A stretch of DNA of 64,000 nt from PXAP01 sp046483315 (GTDB taxonomy: Bacteria > Bacteroidota > Bacteroidia > Bacteroidales > PUMT01): NCBI GenBank assembly GCA_046483315.1, contig JAWODJ010000057.1, forward strand, positions 1-64,000, in the 5' to 3' direction. Below, piece by piece: positions 52,443 to 61,763 of this stretch. How positions within the stretch are numbered: the stretch's first letter is position 1; the number at the start of each line of letters is the position of its first letter. The translations under genes and the position numbers were made by a program. The notes beneath the pieces are model-generated. The model did not search any database. It was not told the DNA's origin and saw nothing but the letters and a program-made list of their open reading frames with translations.

Positions 52443-53771
52443 TTATTTATCATTATGCCCTACAGGGAGGCCCTGACGAAATTCCACATCACTGCGTGCA
52501 CTGAAATTGGAAAGGAAATAAACCAGGGCCTTTTTTAATGACCCACAATTGGCTTTTAAATCAATACCACGGCCAATGATCGATCTCACTTCATAAAACT
52601 TTCTCCGGTATTCATAACAAAGCCGGGTCAGTTCCTCCGCACTCAAATGCCCCGGGTGAAAAACCACATCGCCGAATTTATAATCATCCATAAGCCACCA
52701 TTTCTCATCAATCAACCTTCCTTCTTCCTTAAAGCGCCTGAACATGGGAGTCCCCGGGAAGGGGACAAGGTGATTAAATGCAGTCATAAATAAATTGTTT
52801 TCTTTCGAAAATCTCAGCACCCTCTTAAAATCTTCCTCCCTATCATCCGCGTACCCGAAAAGAAAGGTTCCATAAATCATCAGTCCGTGACGTTTTAACT
52901 TCAAAATGGCTTTCCTGTAATCTGCATATTGCAGGTTGATATTTTTTTTCATCTGCTTCAGATTGCTTTCGCTGAAAGATTCAAAACCGATAAGAACACC
53001 TATGCATCCGGATTCCTTCAACGCCAGCAACAATTCATCATCATTGCTTATATGAATCCCCACCTGTCCGAACCATTTTATACCGAGAGGTTTTATGGCC
53101 CTGCACATTTCAATGGTCCGGTTCCTGTCCATTGCAACATTGTCGTCAACGATAAAGAAGAACTTCTTACCCGAATGCACAATATCGGCTGCAATATCAG
53201 CTGCCGGACGAACACGGTATGATCTGTCATAAAATCCGTATATGGAGCAAAATTCACAGTGATAATAACATCCCCTGGAGGCCTCAACAAGCCCTACCGG
53301 GAGATATTTTTTCCCGTTGAATATCGAACGGTCGGGCATAACACCCCTGATCTCCGGAAATGACCGGCTGCGGTATTCTGCCTGCAGAGTTCCCTTCTCA
53401 AAATCCTGTAAAACCTGTGGCCAGGAGTTTTCTGCCTCACCGGCAACAACCACATCGGCATACCTTTTAACCTCATCTGTTGCCAGTGTCGGATGAAAAC
53501 CGCCCATCACGACCGTAATTTTTCTTGACCGGTATTCAGTGGCTATGTCATAAGCCCTCTTTGCTGTATAGGTTTCAACAGTAATAGCAGCTATATCAGT
53601 CGGTTCGTCAAAAGGGATACTCTCCATCCGGTCGTCATAAAAAGCTTTTTCAATATGAGCGGGAGTTAAAGAGGATAAGACGGCAATAGCCAGGGGCTCC
53701 ATGCTCCATGTCCTTGCATATTCAGTGTCCGGTTTTTTTCCAACCGCAGGCTGTATGAAGGTTACCTTCAC
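52443..53771 (-). CDS. B12-binding-domain radical SAM enzyme (second copy)
   Basis: A 442-residue class B-type radical SAM protein. A Rossmann-like cobalamin-binding domain occupies residues 1-140 (ITVVMGGFHPTLATDEVKRYADVVVAGEAE). The radical SAM barrel follows, with the [4Fe-4S] motif GCYYHCEFC (CxxxCxxC) near residue 170, and then a C-terminal helical domain. No DxHxxG cobalamin-ligand motif is visible in the N-terminal domain. Such enzymes often methylate unactivated carbons or catalyse ring rearrangements. It is paralogous to the gene 14 bp upstream. The cytosolic product is probably one of two consecutive tailoring enzymes in the operon. Confidence 0.88.
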   Translation of the reverse strand: MKVTFIQPAVGKKPDTEYARTWSMEPLAIAVLSSLTPAHIEKAFYDDRMESIPFDEPTDIAAITVETYTAKRAYDIATEYRSRKITVVMGGFHPTLATDEVKRYADVVVAGEAENSWPQVLQDFEKGTLQAEYRSRSFPEIRGVMPDRSIFNGKKYLPVGLVEASRGCYYHCEFCSIYGFYDRSYRVRPAADIAADIVHSGKKFFFIVDDNVAMDRNRTIEMCRAIKPLGIKWFGQVGIHISNDDELLLALKESGCIGVLIGFESFSESNLKQMKKNINLQYADYRKAILKLKRHGLMIYGTFLFGYADDREEDFKRVLRFSKENNLFMTAFNHLVPFPGTPMFRRFKEEGRLIDEKWWLMDDYKFGDVVFHPGHLSAEELTRLCYEYRRKFYEVRSIIGRGIDLKANCGSLKKALVYFLSNFSARSDVEFRQGLPVGHNDK

Positions 53772-53785
53772 TTTTCAATTTTAGG

Positions 53786-55144
53786 TTATTCGTAATATAT
53801 CCTGTTCTTCTCATTCTCAAGTTTCCTGAGATATATCCTGTATGCCAGGTTTCCCATGAATGAAAAAGGGAACCGGTTTCTCAAAGCTGTGGTCCGTTTA
53901 ACAATTGACGAGATCCTGTAGGTTTTTTTATATGCCTGTCTGAACCCTTCCTCAAGCCGGGACGGTGTCATATTTTTTGGTTTGAAAACAACATGCTGGG
54001 TGTCGTAATGCTCCCACCTGGTGTGCAGCAGGCGTTTTTCCGCCGAAAGGCGATTGAAAGCCTCTGTTCCCGGAAACGGAGTATAAATGGCATAACGGGG
54101 GACATCAATTCTCAGTTCGTTTACCATATCGACAGTGTCTTCAAAGATTGAAAGAGTATCATCATCCGATCCAAAGATAAAACATCCCATAACAATAATA
54201 TTCTTTGAATGCAGCTTCTGCACCAGACTTTTATAATGACCGGGCCTGTTAAATCCCTTATGCATGGCTTTCAGGGTGATTGTACTGACGGACTCCAGGC
54301 CGATCAGCAAAAAGATACAACCACTTTTTGCCATCAGATCAAGCATCTCATCATCATCGGCAATCTTGCTGGTGCAGAGTCCGCCCCATTTTTTTTTCAA
54401 CGGGGCCAGGGCAGTAAAAAGTTCCATGGCATAATCCCTGTCTTCGAGCAGGCTGACATCATTAAAAGCAAAACGGCCGGCCCTGATCTTCTTTATCTGA
54501 TCAATCACTTCTCCAACCGGCCTGGTATTCCACCTCATTCCCGCAGCGGGAACCGAACAGAAATCACAGGTACCCTTGCACCCGCGGGTGGCAAATACTA
54601 CGTCGGGATTCATATAAGCACTTTTCTTCAGAAAAGAGGTGTCAGGAAGGCTGTAATTTGCCAGGGAAATCTCTTCACCATGGTAATGTCTCTTAAGAGT
54701 CCCGTTAACGAAATCCCTGAGAAGTTCAGGCCATTTTTCCTCTCCGTAGCCGCTGACAATGGCATCGGCATGTTTCACAGCCTCGCCCGGAAGGAGGCTG
54801 ACATGTACACCGCCAAGGATGATCACAGAGCCTTTAGCCCTGAAATGAGCAGCTATCTCGTATGCCCTTGCAGATGTTCCGGTCAGGCAACTTAGGGCAA
54901 CTATGTCATAATTCTTGTGGAGCGGGATCTTCTGCACACTCTCATCAACTGCAGTCAGATCTGCATTAATATCGTCGGGTACCAGCGCTGCCAGGGTAGT
55001 AAGGGTCAGGGGTGCCTCCCTGAATGATATATGGTGATTCCAAGGAAGTCTGATCTTATGGATCCGCCCGTCGGGAAGTGCAAGAAGTATTTTCAGTTTC
55101 TCTTTCCCGGAACCTGGATTATTATAAGGCAGTTCGTTCTTCAT
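53786..55144 (-). CDS. B12-binding-domain radical SAM enzyme (first copy)
   Basis: A 452-residue paralogue of the following gene and the first gene of the operon. The N-terminal B12-binding-type domain has IIILGGVHVSLLPGEAVKHADAIVSGYGEEKWPEL, and the cluster motif is RGCKGTCDFC near residue 188. GGLCTSKIADDDEML and LIGLESVSTITLKAM are typical of the SAM barrel, and a C-terminal helical domain follows. As in the second copy, no canonical DxHxxG axial-His motif is seen. A -7 promoter box lies just upstream, and no cobalamin riboswitch box was found in the leader. The reaction is unknown; C-methylation or an oxidative rearrangement is likely by class. Confidence 0.88.
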   Translation of the reverse strand: MKNELPYNNPGSGKEKLKILLALPDGRIHKIRLPWNHHISFREAPLTLTTLAALVPDDINADLTAVDESVQKIPLHKNYDIVALSCLTGTSARAYEIAAHFRAKGSVIILGGVHVSLLPGEAVKHADAIVSGYGEEKWPELLRDFVNGTLKRHYHGEEISLANYSLPDTSFLKKSAYMNPDVVFATRGCKGTCDFCSVPAAGMRWNTRPVGEVIDQIKKIRAGRFAFNDVSLLEDRDYAMELFTALAPLKKKWGGLCTSKIADDDEMLDLMAKSGCIFLLIGLESVSTITLKAMHKGFNRPGHYKSLVQKLHSKNIIVMGCFIFGSDDDTLSIFEDTVDMVNELRIDVPRYAIYTPFPGTEAFNRLSAEKRLLHTRWEHYDTQHVVFKPKNMTPSRLEEGFRQAYKKTYRISSIVKRTTALRNRFPFSFMGNLAYRIYLRKLENEKNRIYYE

Positions 55145-55510
55145 CTCACTATTGCAAATCTAAATTAAATTAATTACATTTAGTTTTATTTAAGAACCCG
55201 AATAACTGTTTATTATCTTAATAAGTTAACCTTTTCAGCCAACATATAGTGTGGATGAAAGATTATGTTAATGTGGAATTTATCCACAATGAATTCTGTA
55301 CGGTAATTTTTAAAACAGCAGGCTGATTAATATGATGCCATATAAAATGCTACCGGCAAAGCCATAACGCCCGATATGGGTTATCTTTGATATTAACTAC
55401 CCGGGCAGCTTACATGTTTGGCATAGTTTTTAAGACTATTAAGTTAAAATGGATAAGGAGTTATACCGGATTTTTATAAATTTTGAATTCTAATCCTAAA
55501 ACCTGATATT
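55145..55510. other. Divergent intergenic region (366 bp)
   Basis: This AT-rich interval separates the radical SAM operon from the divergent DJ-1-type lipoprotein gene. I see no open frame of note. It holds the -7 box for the minus-strand operon (55155-55162) and a TGTGGA/TCCACA pair around a 5-nt gap (55272-55288). Before the plus-strand gene, AAATTTTG near 55478-55485 is one base off a -7 box. Confidence 0.55.
55155..55162 (-). promoter_or_regulatory. -7 promoter box of the radical SAM/GH3 operon
   Basis: CAAATCTA on the plus strand reads TAGATTTG on the minus strand, identical to the -7 box of the M23 promoter. There is no clear TTG 19-21 nt upstream, and the box is only about 10 bp from the start codon, so the leader would be very short. 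Confidence 0.35.
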
Positions 55511-56176
55511 ATGAAAAAGACATTTTTAAAAATGGTCCCCTTGATGGGAATTTTATTAGTGCTGGCCGGATGCCCCGGTTCCGTCGAAGAAGTTGTGGAG
55601 ATTACAGAGCCTCTGCCAAATCCTGACATAGCTGTCCTGGTAACAGAAGGCTTTCATGACGGAGAGGCCTATATGCCTATGGGTTACCTTGTTAATAAGG
55701 GTTTTGATGTTACGGTGATAGGCCCGGAAGCCGGAAGAGTCAAGGCTTACAACAGTGATTTTGAAATAGTTATTGAATGGGCGGTAAGTGATGTCTCGGT
55801 TGACAATTTCGATGCCCTGATACTGCCCGGAGGGAGAGCTCCTGCAGCATTAAGAGAGGATCCTGAAGTAGTGGCTTTTGTCACTGAATTCTTTGAAACA
55901 GGCAAACCTGTGGCAGCAATCTGCCACGGTCCCCAGGTACTTGCAACAGCCGGAGTACTTGAAGGAATGACCTGCTCGGGGGTAGGTTCCATCCAGGAGG
56001 AGCTTGAAGCTGCCGGGGCGACATATCTTGACGAAGCACTGGTAATAGATGATAACCTTATAACCTCCAGGGTGCCCGGTGACCTGGCACTGTTTAGCAA
56101 GGCCATAGAAGATGCTGTAAATGAATCTTTTGACCCTGAAATTCCAAGGGCAATACCACCACAACCGGGAATGTAA
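55511..56176 (+). CDS. DJ-1/PfpI-family lipoprotein
   Basis: A 221-residue DJ-1/PfpI domain protein. Unusually it carries a lipoprotein signal: MKKTFLKMVPLMGILLVLAGC with the lipobox LAGC. The domain has DIAVLVTEGFHDGEAYMPMGYL, DALILPGGRAPAALRED and the nucleophile elbow AAICHGPQVLATAG, whose Cys is the reactive residue. RVPGDLALFSKAI near the end matches PfpI relatives. Members are proteases, deglycases or chaperones and are nearly always cytosolic, so placement on an envelope membrane is odd. It is followed by a strong terminator, so it is a single-gene unit. Confidence 0.88.
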   Translation: MKKTFLKMVPLMGILLVLAGCPGSVEEVVEITEPLPNPDIAVLVTEGFHDGEAYMPMGYLVNKGFDVTVIGPEAGRVKAYNSDFEIVIEWAVSDVSVDNFDALILPGGRAPAALREDPEVVAFVTEFFETGKPVAAICHGPQVLATAGVLEGMTCSGVGSIQEELEAAGATYLDEALVIDDNLITSRVPGDLALFSKAIEDAVNESFDPEIPRAIPPQPGM

Positions 56177-56221
56177 ACGGAGCAGATTACCGGGGTTAGC
56201 ATAAATCAGCAAGAATAACTG

Positions 56222-56256
56222 AGCCGGAAGCCTTTTACAGATTCCGGCTTATTTTT
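56222..56256 (+). terminator. Intrinsic terminator after the DJ-1 lipoprotein gene
   Basis: AGCCGGAA (56222-56229) pairs perfectly with TTCCGGCT (56242-56249) across a 12-nt loop and is followed directly by TTATTTTT. This is a classical Rho-independent terminator, located 46 bp after the stop codon. Confidence 0.82.
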
Positions 56257-56316
56257 GCAGTGTAAAAAACAAAACTCTCATTAAACATTTTATCCGCTTT
56301 GTGGTTCAGGTAATTC

Positions 56317-56324
56317 TATATTTG
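56317..56324 (+). promoter_or_regulatory. -7 promoter box of the GlgE operon
   Basis: TATATTTG matches TAnnTTTG exactly. A TTTG at 56298-56301 lies upstream, but with only 15 nt between the boxes instead of about 20, so the -33 assignment is weak. A transcript would have a leader of roughly 60 nt before glgE, and the box lies just downstream of a strong terminator. Confidence 0.5.
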
Positions 56325-56389
56325 CACAAAAAAGTATCTGTTTTTCAGGAGTCGTGCATATACAATCCGTTAAAATTCAGTAAATATTA

Positions 56390-58366
56390 ATGCCCCTAAT
56401 CCAAAACTTTATGAAGCATATCAAAGGCAGAGAAAGAGTAATCATAGAAAATGTCTATCCTGAATTAGATTGCGGAAAATATCCCATCAGAAGGGTGGCC
56501 GGTGAAAAAGTGAAGGTAAGCGCAGATGTATTTGCTGACGGGCATAATGAGATCAGGGCAGTGCTGTTGTACAGGAAGAAAGGGAAAAGAAAATGGATTG
56601 AAATCCCGATGAAGCATATTTCAAATGACAGATGGGAAGCTGATTTCAGGGCAGACGAAATGGGGTGGTATGAATATACCATAACAGGCTGGATAGACCA
56701 CTTTGCAACCTGGCAGAGAGGTTTTAAGCTTAAATATGAAGCGAACCAGGAAATTGACATTGAGCTGCAGATCGGAGCCGGAATGATGAAGGAAGCAGCC
56801 AGACTGGCATCTCCGAAACTCAGGAAAAAGATCGATAGCTGGGTCACCTTTATCACTGATGTGGAATATAACCCTGCTGCAGCTGCAGCACTGGTACTGG
56901 GTGAAGAGGTAAGTAAAACGATGTATATTAACGCAGAACGGAGGGATGCCACAGTCTATGAAAAAACCCTGCAGGCTGAAGTGGAGAGGAAGAGGGCACT
57001 GTTCAGCAGCTGGTATGAAGTATTTCCACGATCAACATCATCTGTTCCGGGAAGGCACGGCACTTTCAAAGATGTTGAAAATGTGATCCCACTGATAGCA
57101 AAAATGGGATTTGATATATTATATTTCCCGCCCATTCATCCTATTGGAATATCCTTCAGGAAAGGAAAGGACAATGCCCCCGTGGCAAAAGCCGGGGAAC
57201 CGGGCTCTCCATGGGCAATAGGCAGTAAAGAAGGCGGGCATAAAGCAATCCATCCCGAACTGGGATCACTGGAGGACTTCAGGAATGTAATCAAAAAGGC
57301 TGCCGGATATAATATAGAGATCGCCCTTGACCTCGCATACCAGTGTTCGCAGGATCACCCCTATGTAAAGGAACATCCCGAATGGTTCAGCTGGCGGCCG
57401 GATGGCACGGTACAGTACGCGGAAAATCCTCCGAAAAAATACCAGGATGTTCTGCCAATGAATTTTGAGAATGATGACTGGCAAAACATGTGGAAGGAAT
57501 TAAAAAGCATTGCCGATTACTGGATAGACCAGGGAGTGAATGTTTTCAGGGTGGATAACCCTCATACCAAATCTTTTGGATTCTGGGAATGGATGATACG
57601 CGAAATAAAAAAGAAACATCCCCAGGTAATATTCATGGCAGAAGCCTTCACCAGGAATAAAGTGATGGACAGGCTGGGAAAAATCGGTTTCACCCAGTCA
57701 TATACCTATTTTACCTGGAGAAACAGTCCGCAGGAATTTGTTGACTACCTGAACGAACTCACAAGAACCGAACGAAGAGAGTTTTACAGGCCTAATTTCT
57801 GGCCAAATACACCCGATATACTGCCGGTTTCGCTTCAACATAAAAATGAAGCTGCATTTATTGCCCGTCTGGTCATGGCAGCAACCCTTTCGTCAAATTA
57901 CGGCATATACGGCCCTGTGTTCGAATTTATGCATAATATCCCGCATCCGTTGCGGGAAGAGTATGTCGATAACGAAAAATATGAAATAAACCATTACGAC
58001 TGGAAAACCATGACACGCATGAGAAAACTGATTGCCCTGGTAAACAGCATACGTAAAGAAAACCCCGCCCTGCAGACAACGTGGAACATATATTTTGCAG
58101 AAGTGCAAAACGATCAGCTGCTTTGCTACGGAAAAACAGATGACGAAAAAGAGAACAGGATATTTGTTGTGGTTAACATGGATACAATCAGCACCCAGGG
58201 TAGCTGGATAAAGATCCCGTTAAAAGATATGGGTATTCCTGCCGGCCAGGAGTTCTTATTGCATGATCTGCTTACAGGCAACAGGTTTAAGTGGAGCGGG
58301 GAGTGGAATTACGTGGAACTCAACCCGCAGGTCTTTCCCGTGCATATCTTTAAAATAGAGCAGTAA
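56390..58366 (+). CDS. glgE: Alpha-1,4-glucan:maltose-1-phosphate maltosyltransferase
   Basis: GlgE (GH13_3) extends alpha-1,4-glucans with maltose units from maltose 1-phosphate. The 658 residues begin with a beta-sandwich domain (VIIENVYPELDCGKYPIRRVAGE), then the helical insertion and the catalytic barrel. The nucleophile Asp389 lies in FRVDNPHT and the acid Glu418 in FMAEAFTR. Their spacing of 29 equals that of Streptomyces GlgE (394/423). FPPIHPIG and the family-specific IDLAYQCS-like strand (ALDLAYQCSQDHPYV) are also present. It is the first gene of the operon, 38 bp before treS-maltokinase. An ATG seven codons in is a possible alternative start. The neighbours match the TreS-Pep2-GlgE-GlgB pathway exactly. 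Confidence 0.96.
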   Translation: MPLIQNFMKHIKGRERVIIENVYPELDCGKYPIRRVAGEKVKVSADVFADGHNEIRAVLLYRKKGKRKWIEIPMKHISNDRWEADFRADEMGWYEYTITGWIDHFATWQRGFKLKYEANQEIDIELQIGAGMMKEAARLASPKLRKKIDSWVTFITDVEYNPAAAAALVLGEEVSKTMYINAERRDATVYEKTLQAEVERKRALFSSWYEVFPRSTSSVPGRHGTFKDVENVIPLIAKMGFDILYFPPIHPIGISFRKGKDNAPVAKAGEPGSPWAIGSKEGGHKAIHPELGSLEDFRNVIKKAAGYNIEIALDLAYQCSQDHPYVKEHPEWFSWRPDGTVQYAENPPKKYQDVLPMNFENDDWQNMWKELKSIADYWIDQGVNVFRVDNPHTKSFGFWEWMIREIKKKHPQVIFMAEAFTRNKVMDRLGKIGFTQSYTYFTWRNSPQEFVDYLNELTRTERREFYRPNFWPNTPDILPVSLQHKNEAAFIARLVMAATLSSNYGIYGPVFEFMHNIPHPLREEYVDNEKYEINHYDWKTMTRMRKLIALVNSIRKENPALQTTWNIYFAEVQNDQLLCYGKTDDEKENRIFVVVNMDTISTQGSWIKIPLKDMGIPAGQEFLLHDLLTGNRFKWSGEWNYVELNPQVFPVHIFKIEQ

Positions 58367-58404
58367 TCCGGAATAACAAATTACTAACTCTCAATAATTG
58401 TTAA

Positions 58405-61400
58405 ATGGAAAAAACTAAAAAAACAGCTGTCCTGGATGATCATTTACACTGGTACAAAGATGCAATAATATATGAACTTCATATCAAAGCCTTTTATGAC
58501 AGCAATTCCGACGGTATCGGAGATTTTCAGGGTTTGCTTTCGAAGCTTGATTACCTGGAGAATTTAGGAATCACAGCGATATGGCTTTTGCCTTTCTACC
58601 CGTCACCGTTAAGGGATGACGGGTATGATATTTCAGATTACTACAGCATAAATCCTTCTTACGGAAATATCCGCTCTTTTAAAAGATTCCTTAAGGAGGC
58701 CCACAGGAGGAACATAAGAGTTATAACCGAGCTGGTAATAAACCATACGTCGGACCAGCATCCGTGGTTTCAGCGGGCAAGAAAATCAAAAAAAGGATCG
58801 GCATACCGTAATTACTATGTCTGGAGCGATGAACCGGATAAATACAAAGACGCCAGGATAATATTCAAGGATTTTGAAAACTCAAACTGGACATGGGATA
58901 ATGTTGCCAATCAATACTACTGGCATCGCTTTTATTCACACCAGCCTGATCTTAACTTTGATAACCCTCAGGTACAGAAGGAAATATTTAAGGTACTGGA
59001 CTTCTGGTTCGATCTTGGAGTGGATGGTTTTCGCCTGGATGCTGTACCCTACCTTTTTGAGAGAGAACAGACAAACTGTGAAAATCTTCCCGAGACACAT
59101 GTTTTTCTCAAAAAACTAAGAACACATGTTGATTCCAAATATACGGGCAAGCTGCTCCTGGCTGAGGCAAATATGTGGCCGGAAGAGTCTGCGGCCTATT
59201 TTGGAGATGGCGATGAATGTCACATGAATTACCATTTTCCGATCATGCCACGCATGTTTATGGCACTGAAAATGGAAGACCGGTACCCCCTGACAGATAT
59301 TTTTGACCAGACTCCCGAAATCCCCGAAACATGCCAGTGGGCAATGTTTCTAAGAAACCATGACGAACTGACCCTCGAAATGGTAACTGATGAGGAGAGG
59401 GATTATATGTACAAAGTTTACACAAAAGATCCAAAAGCAAGGATAAACCTCGGGATCCGCCACAGGCTGGCACCACTTCTTGATAACAACCGCAGAAAGA
59501 TAGAGCTTATGAAATACCTGCTTTTTTCGTTACCGGGCACTCCTGTGCTTTATTATGGTGATGAAATAGGCATGGGTGATAATTACTACCTTGGTGACCG
59601 TGATGGTGTGAGGACCCCTATGCAATGGACGGCCGACCGCAATGCCGGGTTTTCAAGAGCAAATCCTCAAAAGCTATACCTGCCTGTAATAATCGACCCT
59701 GAATATCAGTATGAAGCGGTAAATGTGGAGACACAACAAAACAATTCTTCATCGCTTTTGTGGTGGATGAAAAGGGTTATGGGAATGAGAAAACAGTATA
59801 AAGCTTTCAGCCGCGGAGATATAAGATTCTTGTCACCGACAAATTCCAAGGTACTGGCTTTTTTAAGAATCTATAACGACGAGACTCTGCTTGTCATGGC
59901 AAACCTGTCCAGGTACAGCCAGGCAGTAGAGCTTGACCTGCAGGATTATAAGGAATATACGCCAACCGAGGTTTTTTCCGGTAATAAGTTTCCATCCATA
60001 AAAGAGGCTTCATATCTGATTACAATGAGCCCCCACGGGTATTACTGGTTTTTGCTTGAGCCACCGGTTGTTCCTGTTGCCGAAATTGATGACACCCAGG
60101 TCTCAAAATTGAAAGTGGCTAAATATGACGATATCTTCAAACCTGCCGGCATCAAAATACTTACAGGCAGGCTGATCAGGAACTACCTCGGAACATGCAG
60201 GTGGTTTGGAGGCAAAGCCAGACAAATAAAGGGCCTGGAAATTACCGAGGTAATTAGTTTTTCCTACCAGCAGGAACAATTCTCATGGCTGATAATTGAG
60301 GTAACATACAAAGAGGGATTACCCGAGATCTACCAGCTACCTGTAAGCTTTGCCAGTAAAGAATCAGAGTCCGTTCTCAGGGAACAATCGGTCCATGCCA
60401 TAATAGCCCCTGTAACTGTAAATAACACCAGGGGAATACTATATGATGCAGTATACAGCAGACTGTTCCGTGAAGCATTGTTCGAATATCTCGGGAAAAG
60501 AAAAAAGCTCAAAACAAAGCATGGTGAACTGGTATTTTCTGTTAACAAAACTTTTAAAGACGCCCAAAAAGCCGAAGCAGGGGACAGGGAATTTCATGCC
60601 AGGGTGCTGAGTGCAGAACAAAGCAATACATCAATCATTTTTAACCGGAAATATTTCTTTAAATTATACAGGAAACTGGACCGTGTAACTAATCCTGATG
60701 TGGAATTATTGCGGTTTCTTACCGAAAAAACCAGCTTTAATAATGTACCCCGGTTTATGGGTACCGTTGAACACAGGAATGCAAAGGATTCTCCGATGAT
60801 TATGGGTATGATGCAGGAGATGGTGGAAAACCAGGGTGATGCGTGGGATTATGTAAGTGACGAGCTGAACCGGTATTTTGAAAGGGTATTGTCTTTTCCT
60901 GATTTTAAAAATGTTCCGCAATATGCTAATGACCCCGTGTACCAGGATTCATTAAACGATATGGATGAAAGTATAAGGGAAGTTTTGGGTATCGCCATAT
61001 TTGAAAGAATAAGCCTGCTGGCTCAGCGAACAGCCGAAATGCACCAGGGGCTGGCATCACACCGCGGCGACCCTGATTTTGAACCGGAAGCTTTTTCTCT
61101 GCATTATCAGCGATCTTTGTACTCGTCACTTCAATCCCTTACAAGAAGCGCCTGCCAGTCCCTCGATAAAAGCATTAAAAACCTCCCTGAGACATTACAG
61201 GACGAAGCTGCTGACATACTTGAAATGAAAAATGACTTACTGAAACGGATGAAAAGGATCTATTCCAGAAAATTCAACTCTTTAAAAATAAGGAACCATG
61301 GTGATTTTCATCTGGGACAGGTGCTTTTTACGGGAAAAGACTTTATCATCATAGATTTTGAAGGAGAACCTGCACGCACATTCAGCGAAAGGAGACTGAA

Positions 61401-61749
61401 AAGATCGCCCCTGCGGGATGTTGCCGGTATGTTAAGGTCATTTCACTATGCCGCCTACAGCGCATTGTTTAAACATATGGCCATAAAACAGGAAGATGTT
61501 GATGTACTTGAACAATGGGCTGAACTGTGGTTTAATCAGGTAAGTGACACATATTTAAGAACCTACATTGAAACTCTCGGTGAAACAAGGCTTATCCCGG
61601 AAAATAAGGAAGACCTGAAAACAATGCTGGATATCTTTGTCCTGGAGAAAGCCGTATATGAACTGAACTATGAACTGAATAACAGGCCGGACTGGGTATC
61701 GATACCCCTGAAAGGCATAAAAAATATCATGCAATCGAATAATCAATAA
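58405..61749 (+). CDS. treS: Trehalose synthase-maltokinase fusion
   Basis: A 1114-residue bifunctional enzyme. Residues 1-560 form a GH13_16 trehalose synthase that interconverts trehalose and maltose: Asp212 in GFRLDAVPY, Glu254 in LLAEANMWPE and Asp320 in RNHDELTLE. Residues from about 600 form a maltokinase (Pep2/Mak) that makes maltose 1-phosphate with ATP: RWFGGKARQIKGL at its start, NHGDFHLGQ with Asp967, and IIIDFEGEP with Asp984. All catalytic residues are present. The fusion supplies GlgE directly with substrate. It is followed 14 bp later by glgB. Confidence 0.95.
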   Translation: MEKTKKTAVLDDHLHWYKDAIIYELHIKAFYDSNSDGIGDFQGLLSKLDYLENLGITAIWLLPFYPSPLRDDGYDISDYYSINPSYGNIRSFKRFLKEAHRRNIRVITELVINHTSDQHPWFQRARKSKKGSAYRNYYVWSDEPDKYKDARIIFKDFENSNWTWDNVANQYYWHRFYSHQPDLNFDNPQVQKEIFKVLDFWFDLGVDGFRLDAVPYLFEREQTNCENLPETHVFLKKLRTHVDSKYTGKLLLAEANMWPEESAAYFGDGDECHMNYHFPIMPRMFMALKMEDRYPLTDIFDQTPEIPETCQWAMFLRNHDELTLEMVTDEERDYMYKVYTKDPKARINLGIRHRLAPLLDNNRRKIELMKYLLFSLPGTPVLYYGDEIGMGDNYYLGDRDGVRTPMQWTADRNAGFSRANPQKLYLPVIIDPEYQYEAVNVETQQNNSSSLLWWMKRVMGMRKQYKAFSRGDIRFLSPTNSKVLAFLRIYNDETLLVMANLSRYSQAVELDLQDYKEYTPTEVFSGNKFPSIKEASYLITMSPHGYYWFLLEPPVVPVAEIDDTQVSKLKVAKYDDIFKPAGIKILTGRLIRNYLGTCRWFGGKARQIKGLEITEVISFSYQQEQFSWLIIEVTYKEGLPEIYQLPVSFASKESESVLREQSVHAIIAPVTVNNTRGILYDAVYSRLFREALFEYLGKRKKLKTKHGELVFSVNKTFKDAQKAEAGDREFHARVLSAEQSNTSIIFNRKYFFKLYRKLDRVTNPDVELLRFLTEKTSFNNVPRFMGTVEHRNAKDSPMIMGMMQEMVENQGDAWDYVSDELNRYFERVLSFPDFKNVPQYANDPVYQDSLNDMDESIREVLGIAIFERISLLAQRTAEMHQGLASHRGDPDFEPEAFSLHYQRSLYSSLQSLTRSACQSLDKSIKNLPETLQDEAADILEMKNDLLKRMKRIYSRKFNSLKIRNHGDFHLGQVLFTGKDFIIIDFEGEPARTFSERRLKRSPLRDVAGMLRSFHYAAYSALFKHMAIKQEDVDVLEQWAELWFNQVSDTYLRTYIETLGETRLIPENKEDLKTMLDIFVLEKAVYELNYELNNRPDWVSIPLKGIKNIMQSNNQ

Positions 61750-61763
61750 TAAACGAGGAACCT

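Noticed and set aside
54209..54895. Plus-strand frame of 228 codons
   Set aside because: It is antisense to the first radical SAM gene, whose CxxxCxxC motif and family blocks are clear.
55145..55260. Possible cobalamin riboswitch before the B12-type radical SAM operon
   Set aside because: No B12-box sequence was found on the minus strand, and the likely leader is too short.
55280..55288. TTATCCACA, identical to the DnaA-box consensus, with TGTGGA copies nearby
   Set aside because: A single exact 9-mer is expected about once in a window of this size, the neighbouring copies deviate, and no dnaA or dnaN gene is present, so this is not an origin.
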